Shown: piece by piece, positions 22,935-34,690 of the stretch
How the letters are laid out: each line of letters begins with the position of its first letter
Numbering within the stretch: the first letter of the stretch is position 1
Source: Takakia lepidozioides
Lineage: Eukaryota; Streptophyta; Takakiopsida; Takakiales; Takakiaceae
NCBI GenBank assembly: GCA_030704615.1
Contig: CM060733.1
Coordinates: 14,012,001 to 14,076,000, forward strand
Length of the DNA: 64,000 nt
Direction of reading: 5' to 3'
Program-made: the position numbers and the translations under genes
Notes under the pieces: generated by a model
What the model was told of the DNA's origin: nothing
Database searches by the model: none
The model's input: only the letters and a program-made list of their open reading frames with translations

Positions 22935-24049
22935 GAGGAAGAAGTAGATGTGTGTGTTTATGGGGGATGCGGATCTGGATCTCTCTTCACTCAAAACAGT
23001 GTGCTGCGTTGGGAGATGGGAATGGGTCATCTGCATGCTTCACAGAGATCTCGCTCTGATGTAACTCTATTTTCAGGATATTGTGATCGTGTGGTACAGA
23101 GCAGATTGTAGTTGGTGAATTCCTGAGACAGGAATGTGGGTTACACTTGCATCATCTACTCCACTCTTAAAGTGCTTACAATCTACTACCTGAAAGAGAT
23201 GAGAGGTCTCCCAATTTAAGGCTCACAGTTTGAGTACACATCCAACCAGTAGAAGTAGGAAGATGCGGAATAGATCTAGTCTTCGCCAATAGGACAAACT
23301 TTCTATAAGGTGTAGGGTATCAATGTGTTTTGACTGCGGATGGGCACAGTAGTCGAAGGGCCCCTTGTATAGTTTGTCTATTACTCAAGCCGGAAGCTTG
23401 TTCCAGCTTTCTTTTGGGTATATCCTGAGAGGTCACCCAGTGAATCTGATCCGTCTGTTTCTCTATGGTGATGTTCTGCTTTTGGTGCCATCATGGTTTT
23501 GTGCACACAATGCATCAGAGAAATGTACATGAATGAAACATTGAGATGTGGAAACAGTGGGAGGGCGGATGGGCTGCTTGCTAATGAGAGAATGGAAGGA
23601 GACGTTGTGAATATTAGCAAAGGGAATGTTGTAGAACAAGCAAAGAGACTAAAGAGATGGATGAGAGGGATTGCCGAAAAGGCTTTAAAGGGCGTAATCC
23701 TCTATCGACTCTCTGTGGCTCCAAGGAGCTCCTGAAAGGTGTGGCAGAGCCACTTGCTGGGTAGCTGCCAATGAGTACGAGCGAAGAGTACGAGAGTGTG
23801 GGGTGACCCCCCCGCCCTTATATGCATCCTGGGCTAACGACATCAGACTCTCCTCCCTGCGACAAGTTCGAGGATGCCATTGTTTTCACCGACTCCCCTT
23901 GACTCTTGTCGTTGTCTCCTGCTTCATATATCCAGACGTCCTGATGCTGGAGCACAGCTGGGTACTGCTTTTATATCAAGAGTACTTGGGTCGTTTAACT
24001 GTAAAAATTCGCCAACAGTCGGAGCCCGCCACCATCTCTCTCGCTGAGA
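22935..24049. other. Intergenic between CD2BP2-like and thioesterase genes
   Basis: Holds the 3' flank of the upstream gene and presumably the promoter of the thioesterase gene. Open frames at 23493-23735 and 23803-24156 have no family resemblance, and the latter overlaps the thioesterase start in another frame. Confidence 0.4.
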
Positions 24050-24636
24050 ATGGGGCCTTTGCCATGCACATCGAGCGCTCCTATATCAGTGTCTGCCACG
24101 GTTATTTCCAGAAGTTCCTCCAAGGTGGAGGACGACGTAGCTCCAGTTTTGGATGACAAGCGCCCGAGTCTGTGGCCGGGCATGTATCATTCTCCAGTGA
24201 CTGCAGTCCTGTGGCACGCAAGGTCCCACATTGTTGAGAGGGCATCGGATGAGTACCAAAATGGCCCCGTACAGAGAGAATTGCTTGACCGAACGCCCGC
24301 CCAGAGCCGAACCAGTATCCTGTATAGTTTCTCGACAGATCCCATTTTGAGGGAACAGTACCGCAACCCGTGGAACGCATGCCGAATTGGATTGCTTCTG
24401 GAGGACTTGGATGCTCTGGCGGGTACAATTGCGATGAAGGTAGAGTTTCAATTGCATGGGTTTCTGGAACTAGTCTGGTATCACCTTTGGTTGGCTACAG
24501 CTGCCACTGGCGTAGTAAATGAACGCCTGCAGCTTTTTGTTGGTACTGTGAGCTATGGATCTCAGTTGTTTAACTGCGATAAAAGATCAGAATTGGTTGT
24601 GGGCTTAAGGGCATGTTGTCCTTCAAGGGCGTCTTG

Positions 24637-24678
<42 letters not shown>

Positions 24679-26783
24679 AAGTGGGGCCTGTTCTAGCTGT
24701 TTCAGTAATTTCGTTTGTGTCTGACTTGTGCTGTGTTTCAAAGGCAGAAGGTGTCTATGCGTGCTGTCCATCAAACTAGAAAATTGCAAGTAGAGAGGGC
24801 TCCTGCGTGATGTCAATTTGTCGGTTTTTGGTGGGGCCTTGAAATGAAATCTGGAAAACAACAACCTTACATGCGGCAAGTATAAACCTGAAAGTAGGAA
24901 GGGCAATTGCTTCTTCATTTGATGGTGAGGAGAAGCTCAAAAATTGACAAAAAGCATGGGATCTCTTTATGCCAGCATTGTGCAGACGATGAAAGTACAA
25001 CCAGGCCCTTGTTGTTGGTGACCGCGTCAGTCGATAAAATTAGTATGAAGAAGGGGATACGTCTTGATGTCAATCTCAGCATTGCAGGGTCAGTTGCATG
25101 GGTTGGTCGGTCCTCCATGGAGATTCGCATGGAGGTTATACAACCTGTTCGCGGTATGCTCACTCCCCAAATCTTCTTAGCTGACCTCTGCTCAGGAATT
25201 GTCTTCATAAATGTCCTTCCAATGTTTTCTGTCAATTAAATGCCAATATTACTGGACTACTAACTAGATATCAGGAAGCCCATTTGTCCAAGCAACTGGT
25301 TTTTACACCTTGTAGGAGCAGGAGGCCCTTGTTTTAAATTAAAATTTGATTGTCCACAGAAGCAACAGATATGGATGATGTGGCATTGGTTGCAAACTTT
25401 ACATTTGTGGCACGGGACTCCGAAACCCAAAAAGCTGCCCCAGTGAACCGCTTGGTCCCACAGACTGAGGAGGAGAAACAGCTCTATGCGCAAGGGAAGG
25501 CCCGTGATGTTCTCCGAAAAAAACAAAGGATGAAGGAACAGAAGGAGGTCACCGATGACAACACAAGATACGAAGACAAGGAGAGGTTGAGGGATGTACT
25601 GGCAGAGGTCAGTCAAAAGTAGCCATGTCCAAAAGAAGCCATAAAAACTGTCTCATGTTCAAAAGAATTACTACAGCTTCACAGCTTGTGTTTATGATGG
25701 CATGTATTTTCCTAGACCAGTGTTATGATCCAATCATCACAAATGTCCCTTCTTTTTTGCCAGGGGAGAGTTATGGTTGAGATGCCAGCCCTGGCTGACC
25801 GAAACAGTATTTTGATCAGAGATACGCGATTGGAGAATTCAATCATCTGTCAACCACAGCAGCGCAACATGCACGGCCGCATTTTTGGTGGTTTCCTGAT
25901 GCGACGGGCTTATGAGCTCGCATTTTCAACATGCTATGTTTTTGGCGGCATCCGGCCGCTCTTTCTAGAAGTCGACCATGTGGACTTCCGACGGCCGGTA
26001 GAGACCTACCCTACTTCAGTTTCTCAAGCAATAGTAATATATCCTAGTCAACTACTCTAAGTAGCTACTGTTAGATAGAAAGAGCTTTCATGCTATGTGT
26101 GTGCTGCCTTCATTCTGTCTTCCAGGCTTCAAGATGCTGATGAGGAGTTGTTCCCCGTATTTTGGGTCTTAATGGAGGAAGTTGCATAGCACTTCGCATT
26201 GCATTCAATATTCCCGCAAATCTACTGAAATGTATTGCTGTACAAAAATGGGGGGTCAACTTCGAATTCATAGACAGCCATGATGTATTAACCAGTGCAA
26301 CATCTCACTTGTGGTCTGAAGTTGCACTTAACAAGTATGTGTTAGCTGGATTTGCAGGTAGATGTGGGGGACTTGCTCCACTTCAAGTCGTGTGTGCTTT
26401 ACACAGAGACAGAAAGGATGCATCAGCCTCTCATCCATGTTGAAGTTGTGGCATATGTTACACAACCCGAAATACGGTCCGTGGAGGTATGAAAATGGGG
26501 GGTGGCCTTAATGCTAAGCAGGAAGCTGTAATGCCATGGTTACATGCTAGATGGCAGTGGTGACATAGAAAGGAAATTGAGTGAGAGGCTCTGGCTGATA
26601 GCGTTCTTGTATTTTTTGCAGGTGTCCAACACATTCTATTTTACATTTTCACTTCATCCTGAGTTTGTGAAAATACAGAGCCCCATTCGCAGAGTGCTGC
26701 TTGCTTCAGAGGAAGAAGGACGCTGCTATCTTGCTCGATACGATGCCGATCATCTGGTTGACCATCCCTTGCTCCAATCTTAG
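24050..26783 (+). CDS. Two-hotdog acyl-CoA thioesterase (ACOT9-like)
   Basis: Hydrolyses acyl-CoA thioesters to free acid and CoA; relatives act in mitochondria or plastids. Exons: 24050-24439, 24976-25153, 25360-25607, 25764-25997, 26358-26486, 26622-26783, all GT-AG with matching phases, 446 codons plus stop. Markers: SLWPGMYHSPVTAVLWHARS, RTSILYSFSTDPILREQYRN, LLEDLDALAGTIAMK, LVTASVDKISMKK and VALVANFTFVARDS in the first hotdog half; then ADRNSILIRDTRLENSIIC, HGRIFGGFLMRRAYELAF, FLEVDHVDFRRPVDVGDLL and VSNTFYFTFSLHPE in the second. The first ~25 residues are Ser/Ala/Pro-rich with few acidic residues, compatible with an organelle transit peptide. Intron 1 contains a (CT)n run. The chosen ATG is the first in frame. 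Confidence 0.9.
24639..24675. repeat. (CT)n microsatellite
   Basis: Uninterrupted CT dinucleotides in intron 1 of the thioesterase gene. The reverse-strand Arg/Glu-rich open frame across it is an artefact of the repeat. Confidence 0.95.
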
Positions 26784-28772
26784 CCCTTCCCTGCATATTT
26801 TTCATTCTTTTCGACCAAGGGCCTCAAATTTTATTTTTCCTTCATAATCCTTTACAAAGTGGGGAGAAAAAACCAAAAAGAACTGTGCATGATTCTAACA
26901 CCATTCTGTTTCTTCCCACTCACTATCCTTCATATTCACATTGTTGACTTAAGGAGGTCTTTGGTTAAGCCTGCATCTATACCACATGTTATGTCAGTGT
27001 GGAATGGTAGAGGCAATGATCGTATGTACAAAGTATATGAATGACAGTCTAAGTGCTGGACAAGAAAGTGGGATCAGCAAAAAAATTGTTTATTGTGAAG
27101 CTATACTCATTAAGTAGTTTATGTACCATGATTTGCTGCTCGGCGTAGTAGTCCAATGGGAGAGTCTGAAAGGTTTTGAATCAGATCTTGAAGCTCCAGG
27201 TAATTTCACCACTGAGAGGCCACTGGGAGACCAACATCAGGCCACTGTGGAGGCTAGATTCAGGGGAGGACTTGTGGATAAGATCTGGGTGCATTTGGTT
27301 CGCTTTAGGTAGCAAGTAATGTAAGATGGGATGGTATAAGGCCCTTCTATCTGTAAATTAGTAGTGATTGTCGAGTAGTGTTTGATTGCTAGGTACATGT
27401 ATCAAAGTTTTGCAGTTTTGAGGTCTTCTTGGCTTTTTGGACAATTTGAAGTCTTCAAAACGGGCGTGTCAATCAAACCCAAAGTATACATTCTCAAATG
27501 CCCAGGAGGAAATCTGGCAACAGATCCTGTCAGATGCTAAGTCAGCTCTGAATTTTCTCATCTCCGTGACCCTGAGAATAGGTCATCTTAGACTTGCAGA
27601 ATTCTTTGTGGTGTGACAGAGAGTATCTATCTGTAATCCTTCAGGGTGTGCAGTTCCACACTTGAAGTTGCTCCCAACTCAGGTCTGGCTGTCCTTAGAG
27701 GGCTAAAGGCCTTGCAGCAGTTGGAGAGCCTGCTTGAATCATGCGACTGTCCCTTCTTTTTGGTAAATTTCCATCAGGAGTATGCATCATGTCTTCCAAT
27801 CCCTTGGTTGCAGGACAAGGAGAGAGAACTACACAATTGGAGCTGAAGAAAGACTTTGATTAAGAATGCCGCATCTCTTGCTGGGGGGCTACTATGTCTG
27901 AAAGGTTGTATCAGTGAAATGTGGTGCAAGAGGACTGCCCCAAAACTTTGGATTCCCATGGTGCAAAAACAGCGAGGTGTTTGATGGAGGACTCATTAAC
28001 TAATGTTGGAACACTAGTAACTTTTATTGAACAAAACCCCAGCTGCAGTTGGCAACCCTGTTGATGCCATTTTGCTCCTACAATCAAATATGGCAGCCGT
28101 GATAAAGAGCAATACTACACAGGCAATGAACTTTGTATGGGTTCCCTATGGCAGGGATTGCAACCTGTAGTGTATTGGAAAAGGAGGCCATAGTGCTAAT
28201 GCTTACCATTCAACAAACCATGTCTATGACAGCCTATATTTATCTTACTAAATGTCAACATTTATCTCTCTCTTGGTGAAACAATTTGCAATGAGAGAAT
28301 CAAAGACAATTTGAGTGGAATACTCGGATCACTGACCAAGCATGTGCACTGCAATTTGCAAAAGACTGATGTTATGGAGAAAATGAGAGAAAATTTGGGA
28401 GTCATGTGGAAGTAATAAGCGTAAGTTACTATAACGGGAGTTGTAGACTGTTTCTAAGTAAAATTCATACAGAGAGGAAGGAGCATCCTTTTCTGTGCAC
28501 TTAGATTGGATGTCCCAGAATATAGGTAAGAAAATGTTGGGAAACCCTTAACGCATCTTCTTTCGCTCTTTCTTTCTCTCTCTCTCTCTCTCTCGCTCGC
28601 GCTTTGTCTGCGTGTGGGTTCTCTTGCCACACCATACCGTTCATTGGCTGTCGTGGGCGATCACATCTATGAGCACGCAAGTGTAGAGGTTTCATCAATT
28701 GTTTGCTCTTGTGGGTCGATCTCTTCTTGTTGATTACTTGAATTTTGTGTGAGCTTCCTCTCTTTCTCTACC
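26784..28772. other. Intergenic, no gene recognised
   Basis: 3' flank of the thioesterase gene and 5' flank of the proteasome gene. No coding frame is supported. A CT-rich run at about 28571-28595 sits ~180 bp before the proteasome start codon, as is common in plant leaders. Confidence 0.4.
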
Positions 28773-29525
28773 ATGTCGAGGCGCTATGACAGCAGAACGA
28801 CCATCTTCTCTCCAGAGGGGAGGCTGTACCAAGTTGAGTATGCCATGGAGGCGATCAGCAACGCTGGAGCAGCCATTGGGGTGCTCGCCAAGGATGGGGT
28901 TATCTTGGCTGCCGAGAAGCGAGTGACCTCCAAGCTGCTGGCGACAACCAAATCGACTGAGAAGATGTATAAGATCGATGACCATTTGGCATGCGCGGTG
29001 GCAGGAATCATGGCGGACGCCAACATCCTCATCAATACCGCTCGCTTGCAAGCGCAACGCTACACCCTGGCATACCAAGAGCCGATTCCCGTTGAGCAAC
29101 TGGTGCAGTCCCTGTGTGATACCAAGCAGGGTTACACCCAGTTCGGTGGGCTTCGACCTTTCGGAGTCTCATTCCTGTTTGCAGGCTACGACAAGAATTT
29201 TGGATTCCAGCTTTACATGAGCGATCCCAGTGGCAATTATGGAGGCTGGAAGGCAGGGGCCATCGGCGCAAACAATCAGGCGGCGCAGTCGATGCTAAAG
29301 CAGGACTTCAAGGACGACATCACAAGAGAGGAGGCTGTGCAGCTGGCTTTAAAGGTACTAAGCAAGACCATGGATAGCACCACTCTTTCCGCCGAAAAAC
29401 TAGAGCTTGCGGAAGTCAGTCTCACACCTGAGGGGACAGTACAGTATCAGGTCTGTACTCCGGTCAAGCTGAACAAATTACTCGTGAAATTCGGTATTAC
29501 GCAGGCAACAACAGAGGAGACCTAA
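28773..29525 (+). CDS. PAC1: 20S proteasome subunit alpha type-4 (PAC1)
   Basis: Alpha-ring subunit of the 20S proteasome, cytosol and nucleus; structural, not catalytic. A single exon of 250 codons plus stop, the length usual for the plant protein. The alpha-subunit N-terminal signature is complete ([20 protein letters not shown], then [11 protein letters not shown]). Further family blocks are [48 protein letters not shown] and [19 protein letters not shown]. The start at 28773 is chosen over an in-frame ATG 24 bp upstream because MSRRYDSR is the conserved N terminus. The coding sequence is more GC-rich than its surroundings. No intron interrupts the frame. A functional retrocopy is possible but no poly(A) tract or flanking repeat was seen. 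Confidence 0.96.
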   Translation: MSRRYDSRTTIFSPEGRLYQVEYAMEAISNAGAAIGVLAKDGVILAAEKRVTSKLLATTKSTEKMYKIDDHLACAVAGIMADANILINTARLQAQRYTLAYQEPIPVEQLVQSLCDTKQGYTQFGGLRPFGVSFLFAGYDKNFGFQLYMSDPSGNYGGWKAGAIGANNQAAQSMLKQDFKDDITREEAVQLALKVLSKTMDSTTLSAEKLELAEVSLTPEGTVQYQVCTPVKLNKLLVKFGITQATTEET

Positions 29526-30714
29526 ACGTTAGGGCAAGTAAGAGTTGTGGGACGTGGTGTAGTGGCTCACTGAATTGTGTTTTCCTCCTTTTTACTTGCG
29601 CCTCATCTGGGCCCAAGTCTGATAATATTTTTTCATTCGATGCACACAGTTCATATCTTTATCCATCTTGCATTGTGAGTCAGCGGGGTTGGGTGAATTG
29701 AGCTCTTCACATGTCAAACTAGGACTCTTTCACTGCAGTTCCGGATTCAACCTTCCTGTCAACCCACATCAGACAAGAGAGGGAGGAGGAAGAGGTGTAA
29801 AATCTACAGGTTAGGGTTTCCAGTAGCCAGTCTAAAACTCTGGCTTTCTGTTGGTGTACATGTTTGTGATTCCTCTCTATGAGAGGTTTTGCTGCTGGAG
29901 CCACATAGGTAGTCAGTATGTCTGCTTGGGGTGCCCTACTCGGTCATTGGAAAGTAGCACGTATGGCAGGTTAGCAGAGTGGGGAGACATTATTCCTGAA
30001 CAGGAGAGGTTATTAGAACACCATTATTTGCACACGGGTGCTCTTCACATTGACACTGTCAACTTGGAGAGGTCCTGTATGATCTTGGGTCAATTCTGTC
30101 TTTAATACTTTGGAGGTCAGATTCAACACAGCACATCTTAGCATGATAAAAATACTAATCTTGCACTGAATACAGATTGCATCAGCCAGATTCATACTGC
30201 CCCCAGGCAAAAATTCAACAGATTTTGTTTAATGACCGTGCTAGGGATCAGACAGCCCTGCTTCAATTCCTCAAAAGCACATTCCACTATGCAGAATTTC
30301 TTAGAGTCCATACTGGGAATCAGACAGCTGTGCTGCAGTCCATCAATAACACTCCCCTCTCTCTCTCCTTCAGCTGGAGTCATCCTCTTCCAGTCAATGC
30401 AAGTTACTGGACAAAGTATATTTTACCAAAGCTGTGCAACTATTTGGATGGAGATCTTCAATGCACTGTTGATGCAGGGGTTTGTTGCAAGATGGATAGA
30501 TGAAAATCCACACTAGCAGCAGTAATCCAAAGATGCAATTCGTGATACATTGCAGACTGATTCAAGACATCAGCCAACTCTTTTCCATGCATGAATTCAT
30601 ACAAGTGTTCTATTTGCAAGTACAGTTTGGATCTACAATGCACGCGATTGCTTTCAACCCAAGCAGAGTCACACAATAAAGTTATCCGGAAAGTGCCAAA
30701 AACTGGGGACAGAG
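29526..30714. other. Intergenic, no gene recognised
   Basis: 3' flank of PAC1. Overlapping short open frames on both strands at 30177-30676 have no family resemblance. Confidence 0.4.
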
Positions 30715-31075
30715 TACCCCGAGTTTGGTTTGGTCAAAAGGGGGGACCAAAGTGGGGACCAAACTCATACAAAGGAAAAAAATATGGGATGAAACTAGTT
30801 TTCTCACCAAAACTGGGGGTCAAACTAGTTTCAAACCCAGTTTGGGTTTTGCTGAGCTCCACGCCTGTGTGATGCCGAGCGACCTGCGAGCAAGGAAGCT
30901 GGGAGATAATGTCGAGGAGTACGACTCATGCCCAGTTTGGTAAACTCGTGCCCAATTTGAGTGGGGATGAAACACAAGCCTCCAGATCATTTCAAGGAGT
31001 AGGTCTCATGCTCAATTTGACCAACTTGTGCCTAGTTTGGCAAACTCGCGCCCAATTTTGCTGACTTTACGTTTG
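30715..31075. repeat. Degenerate short direct repeats
   Basis: Multiple variants of CCCARTTTGG, ACCAAACT and ACTCGTGCCCAATTTG recur between about 30715 and 31075. The clearest pair starts near 30927 and near 31007. Low-order repeat, no coding support. Confidence 0.5.
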
Positions 31076-31969
31076 CACTCAACCTGGGATGAGAGGTCCA
31101 AACTGGGCATGACTTCAAGGATAACTTTAGTGTTCCACCCAAAGACAAACTTCACCTCCATGGAGTTGTTCTCTCCATTATTACTTTTATTAATAGATGT
31201 GCGACGCCCCGCCCTAGGGTATCTCATATAAATTAGCTCTTGAAGGTGCTGGTGGCCCGGCTAGTAAGGGTAGCATGGTGGTTTGGGGCGGGGCTTTTTT
31301 TTCATTTTGGCTAAGAAGCGTAGATGGCTACAAAATTTGAAGGCTAAGTGCAAAGGTGGCGATGACATAGATGCTTAGCTAAAAATCAACTGGCTACAGG
31401 CTATTTCATTTGCATGCAATATGGCGATTTGAGCCCACTCACAAATCTGAAATCTAAAATAATTAATCAAAGAAGTCCAAAGATGGCCAGCAAAAAACCA
31501 TAGCCTCAATTTCAAATAGCAAGGGTCCAGGTCGTGCTCCATGGCGAGATCTCCACCGTCGATCGCGCAATGGGGCGACAGCCGCTAGATGTAGGGCTGT
31601 GGGGAACGTGTATTTCTGGCGCAACACGCATGTTACCCTGGAGCTTTCTGGCACCAGCCCGCGCCCCTATTTTCTGGCGCATTTTTTTATTTTTTTCCCA
31701 GGATTTTACGTAGGGCTGTCGCAACCCTTTGTTTTTTATCGCTTTTAGGCTCCATTTCGCCTAAAAAAGAAGCGCTGGTTTGGGGTGGCCCCGCCGCGAC
31801 CCAGGCCGGGGTCCAATGAGGTAGGGTCTGCTGGCCCCTACCTGACCAGGTCCAATGAGGTAGGGTCCACAGGATCCTGCAGCAAAGGTGGGTCCACCCT
31901 CCTAGGGCAGAGTGGGGCTCCAACCTAAATAAAATAAAATAAAAAATTCCAGGCCATTATCTAAAAACT

Positions 31970-32050
31970 TGATGGCATAGTAACAAGCATAAGGTATGTG
32001 GTTGGGTGCATTGAATGATATTAGTGAGGTTATGGGTTCAATTTTGGCTG
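31970..32050 (+). mobile_element. Possible tRNA-derived SINE head
   Basis: TGGCATAGTAACAAGC near 31973 resembles a decayed A box and GGGTTCAATTT near 32034 a B box, about 60 bases apart. Just below this follows GC-rich repeat sequence. Weak evidence. Confidence 0.25.
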
Positions 32051-32099
32051 GCGCTGCATGTGCATTAGTGGGCGAGTTTTTCCAAAAACAATTTGAAGT

Positions 32100-32345
32100 C
32101 CTTGAGGGCGGGGCGGGTTGTGGCGCGGCGAGTGGACCTGAACCCGCGAGTAGACCCTACAAGTGGACCCGCGGCGAGCGGACCCGAACCGCGAGGGGCG
32201 GGGCTAGTGGACCTGGACCTGCCGGTAGACCTTACAATTGGACCCGCAACGAGCGGACCCGGACCCGCGAATAGACCCTACAATTGGACCGCGAGTAGAC
32301 TCGGACCGCGAGTGGACCCGCCCGGTGGTCGCCCGGCGGGGGGGG
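32100..32345. repeat. GC-rich degenerate minisatellite
   Basis: Repeats of GAGTAGACCCTACAA, GTGGACCCGCGGCGAGC and related stretches with a period of roughly 55-60 bp. Both plus frames give low-complexity Arg/Gly/Pro/Thr sequence, best seen as repeat rather than protein. A run of G lies at about 32339-32353. Confidence 0.65.
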
Positions 32346-32605
32346 GCGGGGGTGGCCCACACGTGAGACTTCAAGACCCAATTAATCTAAAATGAGAGCC
32401 CGCCATAGCAAACTATAAAACCATACATGTTTTTAGGAAAATCAATGTATGTCATCTTGCGACGAAATAGTATCGCAAGCTAACCATGGGCCTGGACAGA
32501 GTTGTGTCTTTTTTTGGGATGTCGTAAACCCCGCCTTTAAACGGTGTAATGCTCGGTCATATGATGTAATCATTTCATCCAAATTTTTAGTGTAGGGTAA
32601 GCCTC

Positions 32606-32742
32606 CGAGTGAAGGGGATTACCAAAATGAGTCCCACCACGAGGCGGTAGCCGAGTAAAGGGGATTACCGAAATGAGCCCCACCACGAGGAGGTGGCCGA
32701 GTGAAGGGGATTACCGAAATGAGTCCCACCATGAGGCTGAGT
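32606..32742. repeat. 46-bp tandem repeat, three copies
   Basis: Units start at 32606, 32652 and 32698 with CGAGTRAAGGGGATTACC and contain AAATGAGYCCCACCAYGAGG. Differences between units are few. A partial fourth echo (GAGTATAGGTAATCCC) follows. Confidence 0.85.
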
Positions 32743-33439
32743 GATAGGGCGAGTATAGGTAATCCCGACACGAGGAGGCTTAGTACCGTGCGTGAAAAAC
32801 GCAAGGAGCAAGGAGCTGTTGTAATGCATTGGCCAGCCAGGCACGTAGATTATAAGATTCTGATCACTGCCACAGCCTTGGACGGTGGATTCACATGTTT
32901 AAGCTCACCGGTTTCCTTCGAGGCAAAAAACTGAAAGTTCTTTACGATTTTGTATTGAGATCAACAATAAATAGAACGGATTGGCAAGGATTGGCAGACT
33001 GGGCTGGGATGAGCTTTTAGGGTTGATTTTTTTCCAAGGAAATAAAGAAAAAAACATAAAGAGGTATGGAGATCCAATCAGTGGGGAGTTTTATGTTTTT
33101 GAGCAGTACACAAGTGTCTGGACATTGGTGATACTACCAAATTGCATTTTTGTACAATCTGTGAGGTCCGAATGCTTGGGTTGCTCTTATCTGACGCATA
33201 ATGCAATAAGCAAAATAGAATTAACATCTAAAATTTCATGTGATGATTAAAACGATACACGCCTTCATCTGGAAGAAACAATTCTATATACTACACTACT
33301 CTGAAGACGCGATTTGAGCGCAGATGAGATCATCATGTTCTTCTGCAGTAAAGTTCAGCTTTATGGTGCGTAATTCAATGAACAACATGCAATGCAACAC
33401 ATAGATAGAGGCACACATAGAGGAGATGATCACAAGGTG

Positions 33440-34100
33440 ACGAACGTCAAGCATGCAGAAAGCACATCACTTCAAACCACTCTCTCAAAACCATTGGGTT
33501 GAGAGTGATAGGGGACTATGGTAACATGTTTTATGCCAAAGTTGAAGCATATCACGGTCAAGGGTTGATTGCAAAATTCCTTGTCTTGGTTAGTAAGTAT
33601 CTCAAAAAGACAACCATGCCAAAAGACAATCTCATCAAAGAAGAAGTGGGCAACCGAGTCAGAATCATTGATGATCAAAGGACGGACTTTTACCCACTTG
33701 GTCAAGTAGTCTGTAGCCACACAGAGAGAGCTATGTCCCTTTGACGTGAGTGCGAGAGGTCCCACCAATTCTACACGGGCAAAAGCATGTGTGATAGACA
33801 AATGTTGCAATTTATAAAATCCCCATCGTAGGAAGCGCAAGGTTAGGGCAACATGTCTCACACTTAGAGATGTAGGCTGTCATATCATGTTGAATTCTCT
33901 TCCAGTAATCACTTCTTGAATGCGAGCAATGGTCTTCTTGATCCCAAAATATCCCACATGCAAAAAAGAGTGAAAACGTTCCAACAAAGTATCTAACTGG
34001 CTTCGTGCTGATACCTCCATGAAGCAATGGCTTCCATTCCTGGTACGCTAGTTGAAGAGTTGCCCATTCATGCAACAATGAGCTGATCATCCATGACAAC
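33440..34100 (-). mobile_element. Decayed Ty3 integrase fragment
   Basis: Minus strand. An integrase zinc-binding relic (FHSF/LFFACGIFWDQ, AYISKCETC with other frames) precedes a catalytic core: VELVGPLALTSKGHSSLCVA, DYLTKWVKVRPL, EILTNQDKEFCNQ, NFGIKHVTIVPYHSQPNGF. Frame changes occur near 33815-33860. The sequence is distinct from both Ty3 families elsewhere in the window. No LTR was found nearby. Confidence 0.75.
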
Positions 34101-34529
34101 CCTGTATATAAGCGGGTTCAATGGGTTTAGCAAGGGTGGAATGGAGTACCTGCCTCGTGTTATCTCCAGCCACTAAGTCCTTACCTCATTTGAAACGGCT
34201 TATGGGAAGGCTAATCAGGCCTTAAAGCTTTGCCAAAATCCACACCGAAGTACAGCAGTACCCACACAGTTGAAATTCGAAGATGTGTAGGCCCAATGGG
34301 GCCCTTCAAAAGTATCAAGAAGAAGTGGACTTGCCTCTGCGTATTCCCCTGCAATCATGAGAAGTAGGGCAGCAACAGGTACACGTTCAATCTGCTCAAT
34401 TGTTCTGTGGCTGTTTTTATGTGTATGAGGGTTCTCACGTCTTTTGCACCTCAGTGTCTAATCTGTCTTTCAGTACATGACATTGGGTCATTGTCCAGTA
34501 GTCCTTGTTGGGAATGTACTGGCAAATGC

Positions 34530-34690
34530 ATGTAATAGTCGGTAGTGACAGTCATAGTTGGTAGTCATAGTCGGTACCGACTGTGGGATGGGGTTGGGGT
34601 AGTTGGGAGTCATAGTCGGTAACGATTATTGGACGAGGAGGGGTAGTTGGGAGTCATAGTCAGGAATGATTATTGGACAGGGTAGGGGTA
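34530..34690. repeat. Short imperfect tandem repeats
   Basis: Variants of GTAGTTGGGAGTCATAGTCGG followed by AACGATTATTGGAC recur two to four times at roughly 46-bp spacing. No function evident. Confidence 0.6.

Noticed and set aside
23803-24156. 117-codon plus-strand frame overlapping the thioesterase start
   Set aside because: No family resemblance; the overlapping frame from 24050 contains the clear thioesterase blocks.
24562-24918. Minus-strand frame with an Arg/Glu run
   Set aside because: Produced by the (CT)n microsatellite inside intron 1 of the thioesterase gene.
28749-28772. Upstream in-frame ATG for PAC1 (adds MSFLSFST)
   Set aside because: The alpha-4 N terminus is conserved as [16 protein letters not shown], and the extra residues are not part of the family.
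32093-32395. Two plus-strand Arg/Gly/Pro-rich frames
   Set aside because: Both are translations of a GC-rich minisatellite, and no frame is favoured.
32606-32742. Three regularly spaced 46-bp repeats, considered as a CRISPR-like array
   Set aside because: The units are directly adjacent with no unique spacers, and the context is a plant genome. It is a plain tandem repeat.
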